DNA of 64,000 bases from Arthrobacter sp. StoSoilA2 (GCF_019977195.1 NZ_AP024643.1:1488001-1552000), one strand, 5' to 3'. Counted from the stretch's first letter, positions 9,601-18,069 are shown. Translations and numbers: made by a program. The notes: generated by a model not told the origin, from the sequence alone.

Positions 9601-10324
9601 CGCGTACTTCCTCTACCCCTCTGAAAAGCCGTTGGGCGAGGTGGCGCTGGAAAGGCTCAAGGCTGTGGCCGCGCACAACGAACTCGGCGCCGGCATGCAG
9701 CTGGCAATGAAGGACCTCGAAATCCGTGGTGCAGGCAACCTGCTGGGCGGGGAGCAGTCCGGCCACATCCAGGGCGTGGGCTTCGACCTCTACATCCGGC
9801 TCGTCGGTGAAGCTGTTGCCGAGTACCGCGGTGAGGCCGAGGAGAAGGCCGCCGAGATGAAGATCGAACTGCCCGTCAACGCCCACCTGCCGCATGATTA
9901 CGTGCCCGGTGAGAGGCTGCGCCTGGAGGCCTACAGGAAACTGGCCGCGGCGGTGACCAATGAAGCTATCGACGAGGTCCTCGCTGAACTCGTGGACCGC
10001 TACGGTGAGCCGCCCTTGCCGGCGCAGAACCTCATCGCCGTGGCCCGCTTCAGGGTGGGGGCCCGCGAAGCCGGGCTGTCCGACGTCGCGCTCCAAGGCA
10101 ACTTCATCCGCTTCTCGCCGGCGCAACTGCCTGAGTCCAAAACCATGCGGCTGAACCGCATGTACCCGGGTTCCCAGGTCAAGCCTGCCTTGGATGCGGT
10201 TCTGATCCCCAAGCCCAAGACAGCCAGGATCGGCGGCCGTGATCTCCAGGACGCCGAGATCCTCCAGTGGGCCAACAACGTGATCGAAGCGATCTTCTCA
10301 GATGTACCCGTAAAGGCAGGCTAA
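6692..10324 (+). CDS. mfd: Transcription-repair coupling factor Mfd
   Basis: A 1210-residue superfamily 2 translocase that removes RNA polymerase stalled at DNA damage and recruits UvrA. All parts are present: an N-terminal UvrB-like region, the RNA-polymerase interaction domain (about residues 520-600, after the QLHAGDFVVHEQHGIGRF motif), Walker A GDVGYGKT (687-694), Walker B DEEQ (788-791), the GRVGRGRERAYAYF motif VI region and the C-terminal TRCF domain. The ATG at 6692 is chosen because TAGGAG (6678-6683) precedes it at correct spacing; a longer frame from 6635 would run into the divergent gene's start. The next gene starts 4 bp after the stop, suggesting read-through. Confidence 0.97.
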   Translation: MSLNGLRRALAEDKTFARVRTEAQRPFSARSTDYQISAPNGMRAVLLAEMADGLAALETETGSTPVVLAVTATGREAEDLTAALASYLPAESVATFPSWETLPHERLSPRSDTVGRRLSVLRRLTHPETSTAAPLRVVVAPVRAVVQPIVAGLGDLVPVTLQVGQERSFTDVVRALSDAAYARVDMVTHRGEFAVRGGILDVFPPTEDHPIRVEFFGDEVDQMRWFAVADQRSLSAPGIHHPTELHAPPCREILITPSVMSRAAKLKADMPAAADMLEKIAGGIAVEGMESLAPVLVDAMVPFVDQLPAGSLSVVIEPEKVRTRAHDLAATNEEFLEAAWSTASDGGSAPLDLSSQASTDLHAASFRSLTDTRSAALEHGVSWWSITSLATDEDLVLDIDVLNLHAREPRGYQGEVAEMLDFIGSRVREQWRLVVVTDGPGPAQRLVELFHDADIPCARVDSLVKDPQPGIIEVTTAAVGRGFVLDGLKLGLLTEADLLGRATASSTKDMRRMPSKRRNAVDPLQLHAGDFVVHEQHGIGRFVELIQRKVTGTSSSDAGLREYLVLEYAASKRGAPGDRLFVPTDQLDQVTRYVGGDTPALSKMGGADWASTKSKARKAVKEIAGELIRLYSARMASRGHAFAPDTPWQRELEEAFPYVETPDQLTTINEVKADMEREIPMDRLVSGDVGYGKTEIAVRAAFKAVQDGKQVAVLVPTTLLAQQHYETFTERFSGFPLRVKPLSRFQSGKEAKETAEGVKSGAVDVVIGTHRLLSKDFEFKDLGLVIVDEEQRFGVEHKEALKKMRTNVDVLAMSATPIPRTLEMSLTGIRETSTLATPPEERHPVLTYVGPFTNKQTSAAIRRELMREGQVFFVHNRVSSIERIAAQIRELVPEARVEVAHGQMSESRLEKIIVDFWEKRFDVLVCTTIIETGLDISNANTLIVDGADKYGLSQLHQLRGRVGRGRERAYAYFLYPSEKPLGEVALERLKAVAAHNELGAGMQLAMKDLEIRGAGNLLGGEQSGHIQGVGFDLYIRLVGEAVAEYRGEAEEKAAEMKIELPVNAHLPHDYVPGERLRLEAYRKLAAAVTNEAIDEVLAELVDRYGEPPLPAQNLIAVARFRVGAREAGLSDVALQGNFIRFSPAQLPESKTMRLNRMYPGSQVKPALDAVLIPKPKTARIGGRDLQDAEILQWANNVIEAIFSDVPVKAG

Positions 10325-10328
10325 ACGA

Positions 10329-11138
10329 ATGATGGGAGGACACCACGCCGCGTCAGGAGCCGCGGCGTGGATTGCTATTGCCTCGACCGGACCCTACGCC
10401 TTGGGGTGGTACCCGCTGGACTCCACCGGCATCCTCATCGGAGCCATGGCGACGGCGGGCACCGCGTTGGTGTGCGACTGGGACCACCGGCACAGCACCA
10501 TAGCGAATTCGCTGCCGCCGCTGTCCAATGTGATTGCGGTGGGAATCGAGAAAGCCAGTGGCGGCCACCGGCAAGGGACGCACTCACTCTTGGGAGCCTC
10601 GGCCTTCGTTGTGCTGGCGGCCATGGCAGCTCAATTCCAGATGGTCACACCGGTGGGGAAGCTCTCCGTCGGCGCGGGTTTGCTGTGCATGTTCATGATC
10701 AACCTTGCCGCCAAGGCTTTGAACCTGTTTCCCAAATCGGGGTGGATCACCAACTGGGTGTTCGCCGTGGTGATGGCTGGCCTGGTGACCTGGTTTGCGC
10801 CGGATCAGTGGGGATGGCTGCCGCTGTCAATGCTGACGGGAGTCGTGGTCCACATCGTGGGAGACATGATTACGGTGGGCGGTGTGCCGTTGCTGTGGCC
10901 TATCGTCATCAAGCCACCTAAATTCCTGCGGAAATCACTGATCAGCGGCATCTGGCGGGCCAACGGGGCCTTTTCGATTCCGCTGCTGGGCAGGGCCGGA
11001 TCACGGCGCGAGTGGCTGGTTCTGATTCCTGTCAGCGGATACGCCATGGTGGGCATGGGCGTGGCTGCCTGGGCTCTGGCGGGGCAACACTGGCCGGGTA
11101 TTTTCTCGGCGCTGGGCGGGATGCTGCAGCTGCCCTGA
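10329..11138 (+). CDS. YdjM-like membrane-bound metal-dependent hydrolase (DUF457)
   Basis: A 269-residue polytopic membrane protein with six to seven hydrophobic stretches. The family features are visible: an N-terminal HHAASG motif, CDWDHRHS, GGHRQGTHS and a later HIVGDMIT. Together they supply the histidines and aspartates that are conserved in the YdjM/LexA-binding inner-membrane hydrolase family. The Escherichia coli relative is linked to the SOS response; the biochemical role here is not known. It follows mfd by only 4 bp, so a shared transcript with a DNA-repair gene is plausible and fits the SOS association, but this is inference. Confidence 0.75.
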   Translation: MMGGHHAASGAAAWIAIASTGPYALGWYPLDSTGILIGAMATAGTALVCDWDHRHSTIANSLPPLSNVIAVGIEKASGGHRQGTHSLLGASAFVVLAAMAAQFQMVTPVGKLSVGAGLLCMFMINLAAKALNLFPKSGWITNWVFAVVMAGLVTWFAPDQWGWLPLSMLTGVVVHIVGDMITVGGVPLLWPIVIKPPKFLRKSLISGIWRANGAFSIPLLGRAGSRREWLVLIPVSGYAMVGMGVAAWALAGQHWPGIFSALGGMLQLP

Positions 11139-11264
11139 CTCGGTCGGCGCACGGTCCGCATGCACGTCGATTGAAGCTTCCATCAAACCAGCGTCACGAC
11201 TTGCGGCCTCCCTCCACTTCCAGACGGGCACTTGTACCCAGTTTGGAAAAAATGGAGGGTTTTG

Positions 11265-12060
11265 ATGGATTTGGTCCGTTCACACGGCATCCACACCGGC
11301 AGTAGGCAAAGTCTGCCCACACAGGGGCGCGCAGCATCGTTGCGGCGCTCGCACGTTGATCTTGAAGTCATCATTCCGGCGTATAACGAGGCCGCGAGGA
11401 TTCCCCGCACACTGATCCAGACCACCGACTTCCTGTCCGCCCAGCCGTGGTCCTCGCGGATCGTCGTAGTGGACAACGCCAGCGTGGATGAAACGGGAGC
11501 CGTAATTCGTCGTCTCTTCCCTGATGGAGGAACCGCCGTGCCGATTTCGGTCATTGGCTGTTCGCGTCGTGGCAAGGGTGCCGCCGTCCGTCGGGGTCTC
11601 CTCAGCGGCACGTCGCGGTTCACGGGATTCTTTGATGCTGACATGGCTACTCCGTTGGAAACGCTGACATCGGCAATGTCGTATCTCCAGGAAGGTGCGG
11701 CCGCTGTGATTGCTTCCAGGCACGCGCCTGGATCCACACTGGTACGGCCACAACAGCTTGGGAGACGGATGGGAGGGAAAGCGTTCCGCGCTCACCCGAA
11801 CAAAAGTCAAGGGCATTTTCGATACCCAGTGCGGTTTCAAGTTCTTCGAACGGGACGCGCTCACTGCTGCCATGGTCCAGTGCCGGGCCTCCGGATTTGC
11901 CTTCGACGTCGAACTGCTTCTTCGACTTCAACACCAAAACGCCAGGATCATCGAGTTGCCCGTGGCATGGACGGACGGGGCTGAGTCCACTTTCCGGCCC
12001 ATGCACGACGGCATAGCGAGTTTTGCGTCAGTTCTCCAGCTACAGAAGACCATGCCATGA
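11265..12060 (+). pseudogene. Family 2 glycosyltransferase (dolichyl-phosphate glucosyltransferase-like), apparent frameshift
   Basis: The N-terminal part reads in one frame from ATG 11265 (GGAGGG at 11254-11259) with GT-A motifs VIIPAYNEAARIP and FFDADMATP. From about 11790 the family sequence continues in a different frame (TRTKVKGIFDTQCGFKFF through to the stop at 12060). The break is at GCTCACC (11790-11796): restoring two bases (GCTCTCACC) rejoins RAF-RAL-TRTK, which suggests loss of a CT/TC dinucleotide. Without it the first frame runs to a stop at 11984. The joined protein would be about 265 aa and complete. It overlaps the next glycosyltransferase by 4 bp. It may be a real recent inactivation, a sequencing error, or less likely recoding. 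Confidence 0.75.
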
Positions 12061-13493
12061 CCGAGGTACTGGCAGCCGAAACCGCCATCACCGATCTCGC
12101 TGGGAAACATGTGCTTGTCCTGAACTGGCGGGACGTCAGGCATTCGCAAGCGGGCGGGGCCGAGCAATATATGCACCAGATTTCCCGGAGATGGGTTGAA
12201 AGCCGAGCCAAGGTCACGTGGTTTACAGGCCGGGAGCCTGGCCAGGCGGCCGAGGATGTCATCGACGGCATTCGGATCCTCCGGGCGGGAGGGCCTTTGG
12301 CTATCTATGCGCAAGCAGCCGGCAGGCTCGTGAAAACAGGCCAGAACTTCGACGCGATTGTGGATTGCCAGAACGGAATCCCCTTCTTTACACCCTTGTT
12401 TGTGTCCGCTAAGACCCCGATAGTCCAACTGGTACACCATGTACACCAGGAGCAATTCAGCACCAGGTTCTCCCCGCCACTTGCGGCCTTGGGGCGGTTC
12501 CTGGAAAACAGCGGTGCCAAGGCAGTGTATGGCCAGCGGGCCATTGTTGCCGTATCGCCGTCCACGCGGCTGGAACTGCGAAAACTCGGATTTACGGGAC
12601 CCATTCACGTGGTGCCCAACGGAACCATCGACGTTCCGGCGACCATTGGACCCAGGGATGCGGACCCCACCATCGCCGTGGTCAGCCGCCTCGTGCCGCA
12701 CAAGCGGCTGGATGTGCTGCTGGGCCAGTTCGCCGCTGCTGCACGGAGCGTTCCCAAGCTGCGCCTGGAAATTGTGGGCGACGGTCCGGAGAGGCCCCGC
12801 TTGCAGCAGTTGGCCATGGATCTCGGCCTGGACCATGTGGTGACGTTTCACGGATATCAGCCCAACGCATTCCGCGACAGTCTGCTTAACCGTGCTTGGC
12901 TCACTGTGTCGACGTCGGCCTCTGAAGGGTGGGGCTGCTCGGTGATTGAAGCTGCGGCCTGGGGCGTTCCCTGTGTTGCACTGCGCGTTCCCGGTATCAG
13001 GGATTCGGTAGTGGACGGAAGGACGGGCTGGCTCGCGGAAACCCCGCAGGAATTTGGCACTGCCCTGGTGACGGCCCTTGAAGCCTTGCTCGATCCCGAT
13101 ACCGCCCTTGAGGTTTCTGCGCAGTGCCAGGATTGGGCGCGCTGCTTCACCTGGGACCGCAGCTCCGAACTGCTGGCCGCTGTGCTGCTGGAGGAGGCGG
13201 AACGCCGGACGAGCACCGAACCAGGCGTCTTTAGCTCGGACATGTCAACGCTCGCACGCTTCGAGCTTCCCGCCGGCGCAGACCTCCGCAGCGTGCTTCG
13301 GCGGACAGATGAAATCCGGGAAGTCCGGGGCGGGGTAGAGGTCCTGATTAAGGGGCGCGATGAATTTGAGGCCTCTGCCCTCTTGAATCGCATCGGTGTT
13401 GTCGCCGCAGAACTGCGCCCAGCAGGGCCGGGCACCTTGCTGGCAGGGCCGGGGAGCGGTTTCACGCCTTCTGATGCGGTTGATGACCAGTAG
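12057..13493 (+). CDS. Family 4 glycosyltransferase (GT-B)
   Basis: A 478-residue GT-B glycosyltransferase. The acceptor-side opening VLNWRDVRHSQAGGAEQYMHQI contains the GGAE loop, and the donor domain has VVSRLVPHKRLDVLL followed by SASEGWGCSVIEAAAWGVP, the E(x7)E retaining motif region of GT4. The last 100 residues (after EEAERRTS) are an extra segment with no recognised fold. The ATG overlaps the stop of the preceding GT2 gene (ATGA), so both act in one operon, probably in assembly of a lipid-linked or cell-wall glycan; the acceptor cannot be read from sequence. Confidence 0.85.
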   Translation: MTEVLAAETAITDLAGKHVLVLNWRDVRHSQAGGAEQYMHQISRRWVESRAKVTWFTGREPGQAAEDVIDGIRILRAGGPLAIYAQAAGRLVKTGQNFDAIVDCQNGIPFFTPLFVSAKTPIVQLVHHVHQEQFSTRFSPPLAALGRFLENSGAKAVYGQRAIVAVSPSTRLELRKLGFTGPIHVVPNGTIDVPATIGPRDADPTIAVVSRLVPHKRLDVLLGQFAAAARSVPKLRLEIVGDGPERPRLQQLAMDLGLDHVVTFHGYQPNAFRDSLLNRAWLTVSTSASEGWGCSVIEAAAWGVPCVALRVPGIRDSVVDGRTGWLAETPQEFGTALVTALEALLDPDTALEVSAQCQDWARCFTWDRSSELLAAVLLEEAERRTSTEPGVFSSDMSTLARFELPAGADLRSVLRRTDEIREVRGGVEVLIKGRDEFEASALLNRIGVVAAELRPAGPGTLLAGPGSGFTPSDAVDDQ

Positions 13494-13571
13494 GATCGGT
13501 GGCCGCAGGGGGCTTCGTGGCGTTGGCTACCATCGCCAAAGGTGCAGACTTCCTGCGTGTCGGAGAAAACA

Positions 13572-13601
13572 GGATGGCCCGGGCATTCGCCCGGGCCATC
13601 C
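13572..13601 (-). terminator. Intrinsic terminator after the small membrane protein gene
   Basis: A perfect 13-bp GC-rich stem (arms 13572-13584 and 13589-13601) with loop ATTC. On the minus strand it is followed by TGTTTTC, as expected for the gene ending at 13618. It also lies downstream of the plus-strand GT4 gene and may act on both strands. Confidence 0.8.
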
Positions 13602-13617
13602 CATGTTGCGTGAAAGT

Positions 13618-13845
13618 TTAGCTTTCGCCGGCTGAGTCCGAGCGGCCAAGGATGGTTTGCGGAATCCAGAATGCGAGGGCGAACAGGCCCAGGCACACGG
13701 CCATCGGCCACGGGTTGTCCAGGCTGAGGAAGGACAGGGAGTAGATGGCGCCCAGGAAGAGCACGATCATAATCACGAACAGGACAATGCTTACGCCGAG
13801 GTTGTTCTCTTTTTCAATGGGCGCGCTTGTTGCGTTCTTGGACAT
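13618..13845 (-). CDS. Small two-helix membrane protein
   Basis: A 75-residue protein with a charged N terminus (MSKNATSAPIEKENN) and two hydrophobic helices (about 17-39 and 47-66) and a short acidic tail. The start is supported by a strong GAGGAGG site just upstream. A clear terminator follows. It is probably co-directional with deoC upstream but separated by 52 bp. No family with a known role is recognised. Confidence 0.7.
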   Translation of the reverse strand: MSKNATSAPIEKENNLGVSIVLFVIMIVLFLGAIYSLSFLSLDNPWPMAVCLGLFALAFWIPQTILGRSDSAGES

Positions 13846-13897
13846 TCATTCCTCCTCGGCCCCGCAGGGCTCAAAATCTGTGGCTGTCGCGGACGCC

Positions 13898-14590
13898 TCA
13901 GTAATCCGATGAACCCTGTTCACCTTTGACAATGGCTATTCCGGAACTCGCTCCGATACGTGTTGCACCAGCAGCAATCATAGCCTGTGCGTCAGCCAGG
14001 GACCGCACTCCGCCTGACGCTTTGACCCCAACATCGGGCCCTACCGTCTTGCGCATCAAGGCAACATCCTCAACTGTGGCTCCGCCGCCATTGAATCCGG
14101 TGGAGGTCTTGACGAAGTCGGCTCCTGCTTCCACGGCGGCTTCGCAGGCAATGACCTTCTGTTCATCGGTCAACATGGACGTCTCGATGATGACCTTCAG
14201 GATTGCCTCGCCGGCGTGGACAGCTTCGGCGACGGCGGTGATGTCATCCACCAGGGCGCCTTTGTCATTCGCACGGGCGGCCGCCATGTTGATCACCATG
14301 TCGATTTCATCCGCGCCGTCCAAAACTGCGCCTCGGGCTTCGAACGCCTTGACGTCGCTGGGCGTGGCGCCGAGGGGGAAAGCGATGACGGAGCAGGTCA
14401 GTACGCCCGAGCCTTTGAGGGCCTTGGTGACGGTCTTGACCCAGATCGGATTGACGCAGACGGACTTGAATTTGTACTCGACGGCCTCGGCGCACACCTT
14501 CAAAACCTCGGCCTCGCTGGCCTCGGGCTTCAACAGTGTGTGGTCGATGTACGAGGCGATGCTTGCAGGCGCGACGGCTTCGTTGCTCAT
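13898..14590 (-). CDS. deoC: Deoxyribose-phosphate aldolase DeoC
   Basis: A 230-residue class I aldolase that splits 2-deoxy-D-ribose 5-phosphate into glyceraldehyde 3-phosphate and acetaldehyde in deoxynucleoside salvage. The Schiff-base lysine is in [11 protein letters not shown] and the second catalytic lysine in [11 protein letters not shown]; the entry motif [10 protein letters not shown] is typical. The ATG at 14590 follows GGAAGGATCC and gives a normal length; an in-frame longer start would add 17 basic residues not seen in the family. Its functional partner purine nucleoside phosphorylase is about 43 kb away in this window. Confidence 0.93.
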   Translation of the reverse strand: MSNEAVAPASIASYIDHTLLKPEASEAEVLKVCAEAVEYKFKSVCVNPIWVKTVTKALKGSGVLTCSVIAFPLGATPSDVKAFEARGAVLDGADEIDMVINMAAARANDKGALVDDITAVAEAVHAGEAILKVIIETSMLTDEQKVIACEAAVEAGADFVKTSTGFNGGGATVEDVALMRKTVGPDVGVKASGGVRSLADAQAMIAAGATRIGASSGIAIVKGEQGSSDY

Positions 14591-14661
14591 GGGATCCTTC
14601 CGTGCCGGGCGTGGCCGGCCCGATGGCCGCAGGGTTGTCACTGCCCGTCAAAGGACCATCT

Positions 14662-14687
14662 TGCCACGATCATGTTCCCTCGTGGCA
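14662..14687 (-). terminator. Possible terminator hairpin after the FAD oxidoreductase
   Basis: Arms 14662-14669 and 14680-14687 are a perfect 8-bp inverted repeat (TGCCACGA/TCGTGGCA) with a 10-nt loop, 33 bp past the stop of the minus-strand gene ending at 14720. No good T-run follows, so termination is only suggested. Confidence 0.4.
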
Positions 14688-14719
14688 CTGCAGGCGTACC
14701 ACCACGCTGGAGGCAACTG

Positions 14720-15595
14720 CTAGGCCGCCTTCGCGGCCTGCTGGTTGCTGCCCCATGCGCCCAAGAGCATCCCGGAAACGCACAGCATGGCGGAGGACTC
14801 GGCAGAGAGGAGAAGGCCCAGGCGAAGGCCGTCGCAGGAAGCGGCGTCGCCGATCGCCCAGATGCCCGGAACCGAGGTAGCGAGGTCGCGACCTACTGCG
14901 ATGCCGCCGTCGGAAGCTATCTGGAGGCCCGCGCTTTCCGCGAGTTCGGCGCGCGCCGTACGTTCTTCGGCGAGGACCACGAGGTCGCCGTTCATGCTGC
15001 TGCCGTCTTCGAAGACGATCCCGGTGGGCGGCACGGCGGAATCGGATACAAGCGTGTCTACGTTGGAAGAAACGACGGCGGCTGGGCGGAGGGTGGTGCG
15101 GACGGGACGGACTCCGCGGGCCCGGAGTACGGCCTCTGCCTGGCCCGCTGCGGGACCATTGCCCACGAGGATTCCCAACGGCCGCCGGCCAACGATTCTG
15201 GTGACGTCCTTGACCGCTTCGCCGATCTTCGCGGCGTCGTCGATAGTGGAGTAGCTGAGGCTGGCTTCGGCTCCGACAACCGGCGGGAGGCTGGGAGCCG
15301 ACCCCGTGGCGATCACCAGTTGGTCGTAGGAGAACTCCATGCCATCCACGGTGGTGACGATCTTCGCTTCTGCGTCAATGAAACTTGCAGCCTGCCCGAA
15401 CCGGACCGAGACCTGCGGCAGTTCTGCCAGCTCCAGGAGCGCGTCGGGGCATTCGTCGCGATTGCTGAGCACGGTGATGGTGCCATCGAAGGGGCGTTGC
15501 CGGGAGTCTGATCCATCACCGGCCAGCCGCCGCACCAAAGCCTGGGCGGCCGGACCTGCGCCTGCAATGACAATGTGAAGGGGGGTGGAGGACAT
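14720..15595 (-). CDS. Short FAD/NAD(P)-dependent oxidoreductase
   Basis: A 291-residue pyridine nucleotide-disulfide-type flavoprotein. The N terminus HIVIAGAGPAAQALVRRL is an FAD-binding Rossmann motif, LVIATGSAPSLP is the ATG motif, GILVGNGPAAGQAEAVL is the second (NAD) Rossmann fold, and PGIWAIGDAASCDG is the C-terminal FAD motif. It resembles the FAD/NAD part of NirB but lacks the dimerisation, Fe-S and siroheme domains and is shorter than most relatives. The ATG at 15595 follows GAAAGGG. A GlnR-like array lies 53-79 bp upstream, which suggests a link with nitrogen metabolism; the substrate is unknown. Confidence 0.75.
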   Translation of the reverse strand: MSSTPLHIVIAGAGPAAQALVRRLAGDGSDSRQRPFDGTITVLSNRDECPDALLELAELPQVSVRFGQAASFIDAEAKIVTTVDGMEFSYDQLVIATGSAPSLPPVVGAEASLSYSTIDDAAKIGEAVKDVTRIVGRRPLGILVGNGPAAGQAEAVLRARGVRPVRTTLRPAAVVSSNVDTLVSDSAVPPTGIVFEDGSSMNGDLVVLAEERTARAELAESAGLQIASDGGIAVGRDLATSVPGIWAIGDAASCDGLRLGLLLSAESSAMLCVSGMLLGAWGSNQQAAKAA

Positions 15596-15647
15596 GTTTG
15601 GCCCTTTCGCTGGCGTGACCTGTTGATCATCAGCGTAGAGTCCCGGT

Positions 15648-15674
15648 TTTTCGCGGGTGTTTCCCCGTTGTTGC
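15648..15674 (-). promoter_or_regulatory. Candidate GlnR-type operator upstream of the FAD oxidoreductase
   Basis: On the minus strand three 5-mers lie exactly 11 bp apart: GCAAC (15674-15670), GAAAC (15663-15659) and GAAAA (15652-15648). This follows the actinobacterial GlnR layout GTnAC-n6-GAAAC with one weak a-box and a degenerate third box. It sits at a distance from its gene similar to the nirB array at 49919-49956. Confidence 0.4.
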
Positions 15675-15737
15675 CATCTTTTGCAGATCCGTAGTGCGCT
15701 GTTTACCCGCCGGTAATAACGTGGATCACAGTGGCGG

Positions 15738-17099
15738 TCAGTACCGTGCCAACAACTCCCGTAGACCGTTGGCGGCGAAGCTGGCAACGGCCTCTGCCCG
15801 GTCAACGAAGCCGTGGGCACCCACGGGCTCTACCGAGGCCAGGAGCCCTGCGGCGTCGGCCAGGCTCATGGTTAGTCCGGCAGTCAGTTTGTCCACTTGC
15901 GGGCCGTGAACGTGCAATACTGCCTGGCGCGAGTCGGTCCAGGCATCCGGACCGGGATCGTCCCGCAAGGTGCGCGTCAGGGACACATCCTGCCACCCGC
16001 CGTCGAGCCTGATCCGTGCACGGTAGGTGACGTCGTGGCCTTCCGTTTGAACGCGTCCATCCGCGAAAAAGACGCGGCCGCCGAATAGCGGGTTCTCCAG
16101 GTATCCCGTGAACTGCGCGGGCACACCGGACCCGGCCGTGGGCAGCATGACGGTGGCTTTGAACGTCAGGGGTGAGCCATCCAGTTCTCCACGCAGGGTG
16201 TCGTTGAAACGGACGCCGGCCGCTGGTTCTGTCATGGCTGTGCAACTCGCGTCTTTCGGCACGCCAACTGGCGTCATGGTGTCCAGGTACGTACGGGCGT
16301 CACGGTAACCCATTCCGATCAGGGTGTCGGCGTCGATCCTGCCCAGATAGAACTCGGGGTCCAGAGGGAGCGGGTTTTCAGGACGCACCACATGCAGGAC
16401 AAACTCGCGTCCAGCCGCGCTTGCAACCTCGAAATCCGCAAGGAGGGCTCCCATGGCGCTCATTTCGATCATGTGGACGTACTGCTCCAAGGGCCCGTCG
16501 CCCCAATATGGCGAGTTGCCGATGCACCAAATCAGCCACACTTCCTCCGCTCCCCGGCGCAGGGCTTCGGCTACATTGGCGTCACGCATCCAGACCGCAT
16601 CCGTCCAGATCTTCCCGTCCCGCCGCAGCGGCGTCAGGAAGAGGGGAAGCGACATTCCCGCGGCCATGAGCTCCGCGTCAATCGCTGTTGCGTCGATGGC
16701 GTGGCATTGCTTCCCGGTGAACTCCACCACGTTGAAGGAACCTTCGACGGCGCCCTGTTCCGCCGCGCGGCCACGGATAGTCGCGTCGTTGATCCCCAGG
16801 GCGGGAAAGACCTTGTTCAGGATGCCGTCCGCGTCACCAATAGCGGGCAGCGCCCATGGGCCCTTGAGGTAGTCACCGATCGGCAGTGCCGAGCCGAAGT
16901 CCTTAACGTCCACGCCGGACCAGCGCGTGCACATTTCCTTGGGTGTCACCCCGGACAGCAGCATCCCCGCCGTCAGGATCCCTCCGGAACTGCCGTCAAC
17001 ATGCTGGAACTCCAGGCCTTCCTCGGCGAGCGCCCGCATGACGCCGGCCTGCCAGGCTACGCGCATTCCGCCACCGGCGAGCACCAAAGAACGCTTCAC
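15738..17099 (-). CDS. Patatin-like phospholipase with extra C-terminal domain
   Basis: A 453-residue Ser-Asp lipid acyl hydrolase. The oxyanion loop GGGMR (9-13), nucleophile elbow G-S-S38-G-G (36-40) and dyad D167-A168 (WTDAVW) are all present. Residues about 296-400 form an additional domain, not part of patatin, that resembles the C-terminal domain of the GMC enzyme at the head of this operon (shared FGGR and GxDxWxD). The GTG start at 17099 overlaps the upstream stop as GTGA. It is the last gene of the seven-gene unit. No signal peptide is visible, so action on inner-leaflet or intracellular lipid is likely; the substrate is unknown. Confidence 0.85.
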   Translation of the reverse strand: MKRSLVLAGGGMRVAWQAGVMRALAEEGLEFQHVDGSSGGILTAGMLLSGVTPKEMCTRWSGVDVKDFGSALPIGDYLKGPWALPAIGDADGILNKVFPALGINDATIRGRAAEQGAVEGSFNVVEFTGKQCHAIDATAIDAELMAAGMSLPLFLTPLRRDGKIWTDAVWMRDANVAEALRRGAEEVWLIWCIGNSPYWGDGPLEQYVHMIEMSAMGALLADFEVASAAGREFVLHVVRPENPLPLDPEFYLGRIDADTLIGMGYRDARTYLDTMTPVGVPKDASCTAMTEPAAGVRFNDTLRGELDGSPLTFKATVMLPTAGSGVPAQFTGYLENPLFGGRVFFADGRVQTEGHDVTYRARIRLDGGWQDVSLTRTLRDDPGPDAWTDSRQAVLHVHGPQVDKLTAGLTMSLADAAGLLASVEPVGAHGFVDRAEAVASFAANGLRELLARY

Positions 17100-17590
17100 A
17101 GTTCGGTTCCTGCTGCCATGGCTCCACTGATCCTGCGCCAATAGAGGAACAGGAGCACCGCCGTCGCGAGGTCAAAGAAGGCCACCAGCAGCGCGATGGG
17201 TGAGAAGACGCCGTTAAGTACCCCGATGCCGACGGCTCCGAATGCCCCGGTTTTCTGCAGCCCGGACCAGAGCACCACCTCGGGGGAGGGCACGGCGTTG
17301 AGCAGTGTGTGGAGGAGCAGTCCGCCCACCACCACCATGAACATGCCCACAGTTCCGAAGAGTTGCCGCATTCCGGGCGTGGAGTCGGCCCCGATCAGTT
17401 GCAGGACCGTGCCGCCAAAGGGAACTTGCACGGCACCGGTCAGGACCGTGATGACAGCAATCGCTGCCAGGACGGCGCGCAGTGGATCGGCGGTGGCCCA
17501 GGCGATCAGGCCGGGGCGCCGGGCCTGGTGGTGAGGCTGGTTATGGGGCTCGTGATGGTGGGCCGGCTGTGCCGGCTGATGGGCGGTCAT
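17096..17590 (-). CDS. Membrane protein with His-rich N terminus
   Basis: A 164-residue protein. The first 25 residues are His/Gln/Pro-rich (HHHEPHNQPHHQ) and could bind metal; four hydrophobic helices follow (about 33-52, 75-100, 113-130 and 133-150). No catalytic motif is visible. It overlaps both neighbours by 4 bp (ATGA upstream, GTGA downstream), which ties it to the GMC/patatin unit. Probably a small membrane component of that system; no known family is recognised. Confidence 0.7.
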   Translation of the reverse strand: MTAHQPAQPAHHHEPHNQPHHQARRPGLIAWATADPLRAVLAAIAVITVLTGAVQVPFGGTVLQLIGADSTPGMRQLFGTVGMFMVVVGGLLLHTLLNAVPSPEVVLWSGLQKTGAFGAVGIGVLNGVFSPIALLVAFFDLATAVLLFLYWRRISGAMAAGTEL

Positions 17591-18069
17591 GCGAAGGACT
17601 CCAGCAGGCGACCGCGGTCAACGAGCAGCCACACCATCGCGGCCCATGTCAGTGTTGAGACGTAGAAGCGGATGTCGTTGAGCATCATCCAGCGTTTCAG
17701 CAGGGAGCGGAGTTCGGCGTCGTCTGCGAAGTCGCCGCCGCGGATGCGCTTGTTGATGGGGATGATGATGCCTTGGCCCACCCAGGTCAGGACGATGATG
17801 CCCACCAGGCAAATGATGGCTGGTATGACGCGGATGGTGCCCCACTCGGACCACACCAGGATGCCGCCGGAAATGAACATGATGGGCACAACGATGGTGA
17901 AGAACTTGGTGGCTGCGCGGGTGGGGATACCGAAGTGCATGTCTACGTTTTCGCGGGCGAGTGAGCGCCATGTGGGGTACAGGAAGAATTTGAGGACCCA
18001 CATGGTGCCCACGTACATGGTTGCGCCGAACAGGAAGTAGAGCGCGTTTATGAGGAGTAGCCAGTTCAT
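17587..18069 (-). CDS. Four-helix membrane protein of the GMC operon
   Basis: A 160-residue integral membrane protein starting MNWLLLINALYFLFGATMYVG, with about four hydrophobic helices and a charged loop (KRIRGGDFADDAELRSLLKRWMM). The start at 18069 overlaps the previous stop (ATGA). A longer frame exists but would enter the upstream gene. No enzyme motif is visible. Position between a decarboxylase-like protein and another membrane protein suggests it anchors or transports within the same pathway; this is inference. Confidence 0.7.
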   Translation of the reverse strand: MNWLLLINALYFLFGATMYVGTMWVLKFFLYPTWRSLARENVDMHFGIPTRAATKFFTIVVPIMFISGGILVWSEWGTIRVIPAIICLVGIIVLTWVGQGIIIPINKRIRGGDFADDAELRSLLKRWMMLNDIRFYVSTLTWAAMVWLLVDRGRLLESFA

